Source: Nautilus pompilius
Lineage: Eukaryota > Mollusca > Cephalopoda > Nautilida > Nautilidae
Direction of reading: 5' to 3'
Length of the DNA: 64,000 bases
NCBI GenBank assembly: GCA_018389105.1
Contig: JACATO010002730.1
Span: forward strand, 744,001 to 808,000
In this document: piece by piece, positions 55,101 through 64,000 of the stretch
Numbering within the stretch: the stretch's first letter is position 1
How the letters are laid out: each line of letters begins with the position of its first letter
Notes under the pieces: generated by a model
Told to the model about the DNA's origin: nothing
What the model saw: the letters and a program-made list of their open reading frames with translations, nothing else
Databases searched by the model: none
Translations under genes and position numbers: made by a program

Positions 55101-56758
55101 TCATTAAACAAATGAGCAGAGGATAAAATGCAAATATCTTGCAATAAAACAGAAAATATTAAAATACAAACTTTTACAGGAAACCAAATTGGCCACTGCA
55201 AGAAAAGAGCAAGTCATCAGACGGAAAAAAATTCTGTTTTTTGTTTGTTTTTATTTGATTAGTGAAGTAAATAACCTAACGTTTATTACTCATCGACGTA
55301 CATTGGTGGCAAGAGTATAATATGGCATCATATAATTATCACAAATTTAGATACAGAAACTTTTAAAAAGCATGACTTCGTAATAACAATAATAAATAAC
55401 ATTAATCCTATTCATGGTGATTCTAGTGTGCCACATAAATTTTGAGATTTTTTGACTACATAAAATGATTCCTTATTGAAATTGCGGTGGATTTTTTCTG
55501 TTGTTGTGTTTTGGCAGATTTAAAATTCTGGCACCATCATCAATAAATTAACGTGGGACACCAACACTCTTTTTCAAGAATAATATTATATGTACAGGTT
55601 TTGTTGTTTCAGAAGGCTTCTTTTTATTTAAAATGAACGACAGAGTTCATTTTTATTTTCTTGCAGCGAATACTCAGGTATAATAGGCAGTTGAACTTTG
55701 GCATAAGTGCAAAATGTCATATTATCAAATAGTTTTTCAATTTAAAATGCATGATACAGTTAAAATTATTTCCATGATATTTTACTACTACTTTTAAGTT
55801 ATATATTTGTCTCAATACTATTATTTGAGTTCTTTTTTGAGAGTCTGTAGAATTTTATCAACATTTCTGTCATATCATTAATCAAAGACGTTGAATTACC
55901 GGCAGTAAGACTTGGTAAACAGTGAATTGAACAGCTAGATTCTATAACAGAAATTTCAGATCAATTTCCGAAACAAGTTGTTTTTGTTTCGATTTTCATC
56001 TTCTGATTACGTTAGCATCCATATGGTTTTGAATATTTCCAATGATGATATCGACGTTTAATCTATAAAAAATGCTGACGTCTCATTCGGACTACAATCG
56101 AGAGTACAATGCGTGTAACACAAAGCAACAAAATTAATAAAACTTTTTTTTTCATTTTCTTTTAATATTTTGCTTTGTTTTGTTATTAAGTAAAAAGTTT
56201 GTTTTGCTTTCTGGTAATTAATTTGATTAACTGAATGTATACGTTAATAATTATTTTTCCGTTTTGAGTTATACTGAAAATGCATAAAACAATTGTTCAA
56301 CCTTAACTGAGTCTGATGAAACAAACTGCAAACTCCATTCCAGCAGTAGCTGAATCCTCATTTAATATTAAAAACGACATAAAACAAATGTAAATGTGCG
56401 TCCAACAAGTGAATTGCTATATATATTTTGTTCATTTTTTCTTATACATTTTCACGTTTTTCATTATGCAAATGTAGTATAGTTTGGTTTTTCAATTCCT
56501 CTGAGTTTCTCCAGATTTATAATATCCATTTATACTGAAAATTTGGTCTTACACCAATGTCAACTTTACAGATCTCCGTTACCTGGAAAATACGAAAATG
56601 CCTATCTATCTTTAACAAGAACACAGGAACTACTGCATCCTACAGCCGAGTGTTAGACTAGCATTGCCAAATTTGCATAACAAAAGTAATACGCTTTCTA
56701 TCCGTGAATGACACTGACACTTCTTTTACAACTGTGGTAAATGAGTGAATGGCTTTTT
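49194..56758. other. Long A+T-rich stretch, no supported features
   Basis: Short frames at 49762-49992, 52780-52974 and 54369-54575 lack recognisable motifs. Homopolymer runs are common. A palindromic TAATTAATTAG-type patch lies at 49553-49575. Confidence 0.5.
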
Positions 56759-56759
56759 A

Positions 56760-56797
<38 letters not shown>

Positions 56798-56814
56798 TAT
56801 TATTATTATTATTC

Positions 56815-56849
<35 letters not shown>

Positions 56850-56870
56850 TTATTATTATTATATTATTAT

Positions 56871-56920
<50 letters not shown>
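56759..56920. repeat. (ATT)n-(AGT)n compound microsatellite
   Basis: About 110 bases of ATT units with single-base slips pass directly into about 50 bases of pure AGT units (from about 56870). The poly-Leu, poly-Tyr, poly-Val and poly-Ser frames over it are artefacts. Confidence 0.96.
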
Positions 56921-57462
56921 TATTATTTTGATTGGTGCATTTGATAAATAATTGGCACATTTTGTATTATATCAATATTTTTATACAATCTATGGAATAA
57001 TGTAACCATTACTAATCTTTGAAAGTTATCCAGTCAGCAAAGAAGTTTATTATAATGCATTTTAAAGTAGACGAATTCTATCTTTGTATTCCAGATATTT
57101 AGATTGTTATAAATATACTGTTCTGTTTTTGTTTGAGTGCAAACAGATGTTTCTTGTATTTTTACAAGTTCTAAGAAAGATACAAATATATTGTAAATAG
57201 CTGCGAAAACAACAGAATAGGCGCTTCCTTTATTCCACTTTTAAAATTCTCTAGGAATTTCGCTGAAACACGAATCTGTGTAATTTGTTTAGTTATGTAT
57301 GTGTAGTTTTTTTGGCCAGCCAGGCAATAAGATTTGAGCTGAGCGAGCGAGCTGGTAAAAGTGTTAAATGAAAGGAAGTAGAGTGAAATCTGACTAAATA
57401 TTAGCTACCGAAAGTTTACCATCAAGCGATCAAAAGAGGTAGATATCACTGCTAAGCATAAA
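56921..57462. other. Spacer before the hAT relic
   Basis: No motif was recognised. A slightly G+C-richer patch lies near 57300-57360. Confidence 0.45.
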
Positions 57463-57960
57463 AGTAAAACATATCCAAAGAGAACATCTCATGAAAATAG
57501 GTGCGTCATGTTTTGTGCAGCATGCGATATTCTCTTGGAATACTAACAAAATGCAAGCAGCTGCAGAATGTATACTGGTATTTCTTTATATAAACAGAAG
57601 CTACAAGCCATTGAATCAGCAGTAGGAAGAAAAGCTAAAATACAAAAAGCCGTGTGCGGTTTTCTGGAAAGACAGAACAGATGCATCTTAAAATAGCAGT
57701 TATCGACTTACAAAGGCTTTCTGAAAATATATATTCCACTTTATCCTAGAAAATTCTGCTATGAAAAGCTCTGTTTCAAAGAGGTGTTACATCACGTTCG
57801 GATAATTGAAAAAATGTATTTACAAAAGCTGTTTGAAATCGTTATAAATGACCTGAAAGAAATACTGAATAAGTGTTTTAAACATAATCTTATAGCAGAG
57901 AATCAACGAATGCAGAATGCTGCTATTTATCAGTGGTATGTTACTCTTTTGCAGACACTT
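57463..57960 (+). pseudogene. N-terminal relic of a hAT transposase with CGGBP1-like zinc finger
   Basis: The plus strand reads KTYPKRTSHENRCVMFCAAC then DILLEY. It matches the family plan of a short basic leader followed by F-C-x-x-C-x-x-x-L, the start of a BED/CGGBP1-like zinc finger. After stops and frameshifts it reads QAIESAVGRKAKIQKAVCGF. Then come IPLYILENSAMKS and YLQKLFEIVINDLKEILN, which match the A-N-I-P-L-x-x-x-x-N-P-x-[MV]-R and L-R-x-x-Y-L-x-x-x-x-x-x-x-x-x-x-L-K-x-x-L region ahead of the catalytic core. The core itself (I-I-x-D-E-T-T-D) is not readable. Several frame changes show an old copy. Target duplications and terminal repeats were not found. Confidence 0.55.
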
Positions 57961-58366
57961 TAACTTCAAGCAGACGAGAGGAAGAAAGTTTAAAATATGA
58001 CTCTTTTAATAAACTGCGTTTGTTTAGAGAGAATAAATTTTAAAACTATGAGACAACCAATGATGGAAATAGTAAAGACAAACGGAATTTTTTTTTGATA
58101 AAATCATTGTTTTTTTTGAGTGACATTGCTGCGTATATGATACAAACATGGGACCAAAATTTAATGTAACTTATACTGAACTGAACATCTTTAACACTTA
58201 GTCGTCGATACCTAGAGAAAAGTGTATGAAAGTAAACAAATTGGTCGTTGCCATAAAGCGGGTAAACATTACCTGCCTGACCTACCCAAAAAATACTGTT
58301 TCGTCAGTCGATGCAAACAAAAGGAAAAACTTCTGTACTACTTAAAGTTGTTTATTTCCATGCCAG

Positions 58367-58667
58367 TTACCTCTGGATATATGGAGTTTTGTGAAGCGGA
58401 GTGTGATCGAAGCAGTATTTCTGCAGTTGATGATTTGGTCAATTTAAGGGGATTAGCAGAAATTAAAACAGATGTAGATATGTTAGTTCCAAGAATAATG
58501 CCAACTCAAACTGCCCGGGAAAAGACAGAAATCAGATCACATAAATTAGAAAATAATTTTGCTGCTCCAGGCAGCTTGGCAAAATTATTCAGTGACACAA
58601 ATGAAAGAGTGATAGCTAGGAAAGTATTTACCGAAAGCAGGAGGCAAAATCAAAATCTACATGCATG
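58367..58667 (+). CDS. Candidate internal exon of an unrecognised host gene
   Basis: The frame is open for 168 codons (58222-58725), the longest non-repeat, unassigned open frame in the window. It has no ATG at its start, because the frame opens with GTG. A pyrimidine-rich acceptor (TTGTTTATTTCCATGCCAG) ends at 58366. A consensus-like donor (CATG|GTATGT) begins at 58668. The 301-nt exon would start in codon position 2 and end in codon position 2. It encodes GYMEFCEAECDRSSISAVDD, then LVNLRGLAEIKTDVDMLVPR, SHKLENNFAAPGSLAKLFSD and RKVFTESRRQNQNLHAW. The composition is charged and soluble, without membrane segments, and quite unlike chance A+T-rich frames. I do not recognise the family. It lies 400 bases downstream of a hAT relic, but its sequence does not match the hAT catalytic region that I know. 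Confidence 0.5.
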
Positions 58668-59893
58668 GTATGTTCTGTATGCTTTTCTTAACACCGCCAC
58701 ATTTTTCAAATTATGCCAAGTTTGATCCCAAGAAGCCCAAATATCTTGATCTTGTGTCATTAAATGCAATTTATGCCATTTATATTTGCAGCAAACGCCT
58801 TGGCAAAAGCCAAATTTAATCACTACTATACCAATGCCATTTAAATATGGAGTATTGGAACTTTGTTGAATTTTGGTTTAACTTAAAGCATAGTTTCCAC
58901 ATCTGGCTGTAATTGTCTAGAAGAGTATACCAGTGTCTGTTAACGGCGCTGACTTTGAAAAAAAATTTTTTTTTCTTACAAAGATATCTTGGATGATATG
59001 ACAGATGTGTTATCAAGAATTCCTGTGATATACAAAATAATGTTTCAGAATGGAAGCAAAGTATAATACAATAATTTTTCTTTTTTTTTGATTTTCAAGA
59101 TTTCAATTTCTCAGTGGTCAGAAGCAGTAGCCTTTACATTCTTGTTTTGAATGCCCCTATTTATAAGCTTTTACCTGTGTTGATTTAGCGAAAACTACAT
59201 TATTTGGTGATATTCGAAAGAATATTTTCCGCGCCTCATTTGTGGATTTTAGTGAAAGTTACCCCGATAAAATCTTTTTCCATATTTGTAATGATTGTAG
59301 AAATATATGCTACAACCAGTCTGTAAATGTCGATAATTTAGAGATTAAATGAATGAGGTAGTTGGACTCTAATTATCTTCAGTGTCACAGTGACGAAATG
59401 TCTAGATGCAGCGTGCCTTCAAGATCAGATTGTGAATCTCTACAATTAACTTAAATGTAAATATCGCTTAGAGACCGACAAAAACTATTAACTGTTCTCT
59501 TGCAACCGAAAACGGCGGACAAACATAGCATTGAGAGAATCACACAACAGCGCATTTCAGAGCATCACATATATTAAATCTAAAAGATATGTTTTCCTTT
59601 AGTGTCTTTCAAATAGTCGGAAACATTTTTGTCGACTCCAGTGGAAAAGGAGGATTTTCATTGAAATAAATTCTTCCTTTTACAATTTCCTTTTATGGGC
59701 CTATATACTGTTGGTTATTTGCAAGTCGCCTGATTTTTCGGCTATCTACAGTTACTAATATTAGGGTCATAATTGCATATTAGGTATGATTACGGCACGG
59801 CTGTCAGGTATCAGAACTTCTTTTTCGTAATGAAATTTATAAAGAGTATAATAATTTAATGGAAGCCATATTAAATGATAATAATTAATCATT
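58668..59893. other. Presumed intronic or intergenic stretch
   Basis: No gene or repeat was recognised. It contains a T-rich run near 58960-58977 and 59079-59090. Confidence 0.45.
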
Positions 59894-59894
59894 T

Positions 59895-60105
59895 CGATGG
59901 CGAGGTAGTCAAATGGTTAGCCTATTGGACCCCTAAAATTAAGTGCCCAACTTTGCATAGAAGCTGGAAGCGGTTTGATTGGTTTTGGTTTCTTGTCGAT
60001 TCCCCAGCCTGCTTCGAGATTTTCTCTGACAATTCAATTTTTAACTTCGTCTCCTTGTAACAATTAAAAATATTGAAACTAACAATCAATTTATCTTTAC
60101 AATGT
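59895..60105 (+). repeat. tRNA-derived SINE-like element, copy 2
   Basis: The A-box-like TAGTCAAATGGTTAG is at 59906-59920, after a GATGGCGAGG head. A B-box-like TGTCGATTCCCC is at about 59995-60006. The extra distance between the boxes suggests a short insertion or decay of the tRNA part. Downstream, TTTTCTCTGACAATTCAATT and CTCCTTGTAACAATTAAAAA (60020-60070) correspond to the tail module of the copy near 31.6 kb. The plus-strand frame 59875-60060 is incidental. The right end is uncertain. Confidence 0.52.
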
Positions 60106-60905
60106 TTATGCGTGTCCAGAAACCGCATTCTTCATACTGAGAAATTAATTTCCTTACTATTTTGAGAGGGTTGATTGATGATTTAACATTAACATTAATG
60201 TGTGGCTATTTTCGAGTCTGGGTTGGTTGTGCGATGACATAGGAATGTTGATTCAGCATATTCATTGACTCCAGTCTTGAACCAAGGTATTTATTATTTT
60301 TTTGATATTCCTGAAGTCGGTACCGTATGTTTAATCTGGTTTTAAGGGGCAGATCCTGCTCTCATGGGTTCAGACAGAGAATCGGTGTAAAATATGCACA
60401 TTTACTTCCCCATGCGAGTAAACTTCAAAATACAAAGTACCATTTTTACTGACATGAAATAAACAAAGGTTCATCATTAGATATTTACTTAACATTCAAT
60501 ATGACAGTGTAAATGTGATGCAATGATTATCTTAAGTACCTTACTTCAGTCATTAAAGATTATGCATTGCTTATTGATGAAAGCTTTATGATACTTAAAT
60601 ATGCATATTTTCAATAATAATAATATATGAGAATATGCACTATCCAGCTTAATATCCCCGGGTGGTAATTGTTAGTCGATAGTCTTCCTTTATATATTGT
60701 ACTGGTTGTATTGATTATAACATATATATATATATATATGTCTTATGCCAATTATTATTATACTTTTTTTCTTTTCGCTTGATGTGTGTTAAAGGATTTT
60801 CGCTTGGAAGTGCTTCTTTGTAAAACTAAATTTCGTTTATAAATAGTATGCTTTGAGTGACGCTGCCTGGTAAATTTTTATTTGTTACCTGACAATCGTG
60901 CGCTG

Positions 60906-60907
<2 letters not shown>
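60106..60907. other. Non-coding stretch
   Basis: Nothing was recognised except a short (TA)n tract near 60722-60740. Confidence 0.5.

Positions 60908-60953
<46 letters not shown>
60908..60953. repeat. (AC)n microsatellite
   Basis: About 23 uninterrupted AC units. Confidence 0.95.
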
Positions 60954-60955
<2 letters not shown>

Positions 60956-62239
60956 TAAGTTATAGATTGTTGCCAGAGAAACAACTGCTATCAATATTAG
61001 CGCTTTCTTTTGTGGGTAAATCTGATGACTTTCAGATGAATTTTATATAAGCTTAACGGATAGTGTTAAAATATAATGCATTTTTTTACATTTTACATTT
61101 GTTGGCTTTGGTTTGTTAGCAAGTAGACGTTTTTTAAATAATCTAGTTAGAATATAAGAATCATATTACCATAATTTATTTATTATTATAAAGACAGATT
61201 TAGAGTCAACCTTTGCAATTTTATTTTGTAAATGAATTGAAAGTTAATAATTTTGTAATGAATAATCCGATAAAACTTGAATTTCTTATCGAGCAGAAGG
61301 AATTGAACACACATATGAAAAAAACACATTGTTTCAAATGTAATTTAAATACTGATACTTTTAGATAAATTTCTGCCTCTCAAACAATGCCCATATTATA
61401 GAATCAATGTAATGTTGTTTATTTGCTATTTTCATGCGTTACTTGTGCATCTAACAGTAAACGAAAATGAATCTTTACTCTCTCATTAATGGCCAATTTA
61501 AAGAACTTATACATCTTTTTACGTGTTATTTATAATGAAAATAGCAGATAGTAAATATTATTTAAAAACAAAGTGAATATGATATATCGCTAGAGATGTT
61601 ATAGATGCAGAAAGAATGTATAATGTGATATATATATATATAATAAAGAAAAGAAACTTGCTTTGCTACTATTTACGAACACTGATCTGGATCTCATCTG
61701 CTATTGTCACTACTTATGTCCTCACTAATCTCCTATCTTGTACACAATATCTGACAAGTAAGGGTCCCTATTGTTGAATTTCTAGCGTAAATGAATGTAT
61801 GTTCGCAAGATAATAAAACTACATGTTTTGCCATGAAACTAAATGTTTGTAACAGTGTGAATGTTATTTTTATATGTTTTTCCAAAAAAAAAATATTAAT
61901 AAAATATCGAAATTACAGAATAAGGTTAACTGCCTAAGAATGAAACTAAAGCTGAATTCATTATCATCCATTCTTTAAAAATAGAAGTACGTCAGGAAAA
62001 CTGTTCATCGTTGTAAGATGAATTAATAGCAAAATTTAGCAATTTTCTCAACTGATAATTTTTACCTGGTTATTTCATTTTTATTATTAGCAATTGCAAT
62101 GGTAGATAAATTTGAATGTTTTATCAGAATGGTTATTGTTTATGTATAGCGTAGCGTCAAGAAATGCAAAAAAAAATGCGTTCGTGTGTGTGTGTTTATA
62201 TATATAACATTTTGAGGAGAAAAAAGGTATCGAATGCAG
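60954..62239. other. A+T-rich stretch, no supported gene
   Basis: A (TA)n tract lies at about 61628-61643, and a (GT)n/(TA)n pair at about 62184-62207, just upstream of the small exon candidate. No coding signal was seen. Confidence 0.5.
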
Positions 62240-62314
62240 AGCCCTTATGGAATTCTGTGAAGAGGATCATGCTAGTGTATTGTTTGGTGTAATGAAAAAA
62301 GTAACCACGACCAA
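62240..62314 (+). CDS. Candidate 75-nt exon, family unknown
   Basis: A GCAG acceptor ends at 62239 and a perfect GTAAGT donor begins at 62315. Between them one frame is open and encodes ALMEFCEEDHASVLFGVMKK then VTTT. The exon begins after two bases of a split codon and ends with two bases of the next, so its length is a multiple of three. The same frame also stays open upstream (GIECR just before). MEFCEEDH recalls MEFCEAECD in the candidate exon near 58.4 kb, but the two exons cannot be joined directly, because their junction would create a stop codon. No polypyrimidine tract directly precedes the acceptor, so this is tentative. Confidence 0.33.
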
Positions 62315-64000
62315 GTAAGTTTGTGACACAGTTATACATTTTATCTCAATAATACATAAATCTACAGCCTGCCAGCATATATTTAACAAAAGGTTTTCAG
62401 GTCTAAGTGAAATATGTCACAGACGATTGCTTAATCCACAGCAAATAGCTGAATAAATATTTATCAAGTTCTGCCCACAGTCGTTAAATAGGTTATAAAG
62501 TATGTAGCAGAATGCTATTTGTCAATATTTGTTCCCAATTTTCGAAAGCCCTTTTGTGCGCATGGCGAGTTGCTCTGAGCGTCTTAAAGGCAGGCTGGTA
62601 ATGTTAAAGAGGTCGCGCGAGTGAACGACAAACACAGCTGGATAAACAGTGTGATTATGATTATCTTTTATAGTGGTCGAGTTAAATATCTTCTAATTCT
62701 CTCATGTCAAATCAGTCATTACCTATAAATAATAGAAGTGCAGTTTAAACGAGTACCTTAGAATGAAACCATTATTTTTTTCTTCAAATGACGAAATGCT
62801 ACGTGCAGTATATTTAATGTCTTGTTAATGATGAATTTGGATAGTGCATATTGTAATATACTTTTTTAAACGTTAGAGAGAATTTTCTAACAGAAAAAGA
62901 AATAGATAAACGAATCAAACTCGCGTCTTCTTCAAAAATTATAATCATCTCCGGGTAGTTCGTGAATGCATTATAAATCTATAACATTTTTAGGACTAAT
63001 AATCTACAAATGATTGTTCTGTTGAAATATCAATCTAAAAATGGATATTTCCCTTAAAAATATACTTGTAAATGTGCACAACAAAATTAATTCTTTTATT
63101 TTTCCATGTATTTTTATTTTCTTTTTTTTGCTTTCCGAGTATAGATCAACATTTTTGTAAACCTTTCCTATGATGCAAAGGCTCGGTTGTTGGCGTTTAC
63201 ATACTCGGTTCTTCTCAAGTTTCGATATATTAGTTGCCAATAACAATGATACGATATTACTTTCAAATCAAAATAGGCACCTTTCTCTTACTTATATATG
63301 ATGACTATGAATTAGTAAAAAACAGAATTCGGTTAAAATTGCCTTGAACTATATGAACATGTTTTATTTATTATAACGTCTAAGCGAGAGATGAAACCCA
63401 AGAGATAGATTTTAGAAATAATCATATTTTTTTTTTTACTTTTCTGAGTACTTACGTATAAACAATCCTTAAATGTCATGTATATTATATTTACTGTGAA
63501 GCCTAATTAAAAACATTCAGTCGGTTATAAAGAACAAGTAAAGATGTCTTCAATGTCACAACAGAGATGATGGAGTTAGTCCTTCCTAGTCTGATTTAAA
63601 TATAGGCTTTAGACAAGAATATCCAAATATTTTTCCAACATAAGAATGCATTTGTGAATGTTATTTTCTCTTTTTTTTCTGTTATTTTAAGATATACTAC
63701 TGATTTTATAAAATTACGTTTTCCTAAAATTGTAAAACTTGATGAAATTACTAATCTGTATTTTTTATTTGTTTTTCAACCAAGATCACGTCTCTTGAAA
63801 TATTATTAATAACAGTATTCATACATTTTTATATTAAAATGTCAGTTATTAATATCATTACGAAACAGTTTCAAAAAATGTCAGTTGGTTGCAAAACTCG
63901 AGCAAAAATTACTCGCTTCAACACACAAGCCTCCTACGTACAATATTTACATCTCAAATTTTGAAACTTTGTAAAACAAGTTTGTATGTTTCATTGTAAG
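62315..64000. other. A+T-rich stretch to the window end
   Basis: The minus-strand frame 63004-63246 has no motifs. Nothing was recognised. Confidence 0.5.

Noticed and set aside
56741-56944. Low-complexity Leu/Tyr/Val and Ile/Leu/Ser frames
   Set aside because: They are read from the ATT-AGT microsatellite only.
59875-60128. Open frames on both strands around 59.9-60.1 kb
   Set aside because: Both lie across the SINE-like repeat and show no protein motif.

Overview
This window looks like animal nuclear DNA. It is strongly A+T-rich (roughly two thirds or more by eye) and has no bacterial-style gene packing. It carries long trinucleotide microsatellites, tRNA-derived SINE-like repeats, and cut-and-paste transposons of the Tc1/mariner and hAT superfamilies in several stages of decay. 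An invertebrate such as an arthropod fits best, but species cannot be fixed from sequence alone. No complete intact protein-coding gene is visible. Most of the window reads as intergenic or intronic sequence; almost all open frames of 60-100 codons are chance or low-complexity frames.

Layout. 1-400: a minus-strand open segment that looks like one exon of an unrecognised, probably membrane protein. 400-13700: mostly featureless A+T-rich DNA with a (TAA)n block (1101-1202), a poly(A)31-(AAT)n tail (7213-7274) and a (GT)n tract. 13766-14682: a decayed, internally deleted coding element of an animal repeat family. 15428-15670: a weak minus-strand exon candidate. 18066-18200: a Tc1-type transposase N-terminal remnant. 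21340-22090: a minus-strand Tc1 relic. It lies just before the most unusual structure in the window, a degenerate tandem array of about 60-bp units spanning 22372-24031 (about 27 units).

31446-31766: a tRNA-derived SINE-like repeat followed by a Tc1-like terminus. 33265-34563: an end-to-end mariner copy with TIRs and TA duplication but a broken transposase. 35023-36525: an end-to-end Tc1 copy with a Sleeping Beauty-style IR/DR terminal arrangement, also broken. 38500-39180: another minus-strand Tc1 relic. 41315-41396 and 44045-44252: microsatellites. 49012-49193: a perfect 91-bp tandem duplication.

56759-56920: an (ATT)n-(AGT)n compound microsatellite. 57463-57960: a hAT relic with a CGGBP1-like zinc-finger N-terminus. 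58367-58667: a good candidate plus-strand exon with consensus splice sites. 59895-60105: a second SINE-like copy sharing its 3' module with the one near 31.5 kb. 62240-62314: a candidate 75-nt exon with a consensus donor. Nothing here is a working multi-gene system. The window is a fossil record of DNA transposons, with at most three or four host exons. The exons cannot be assigned to one gene from this sequence alone.
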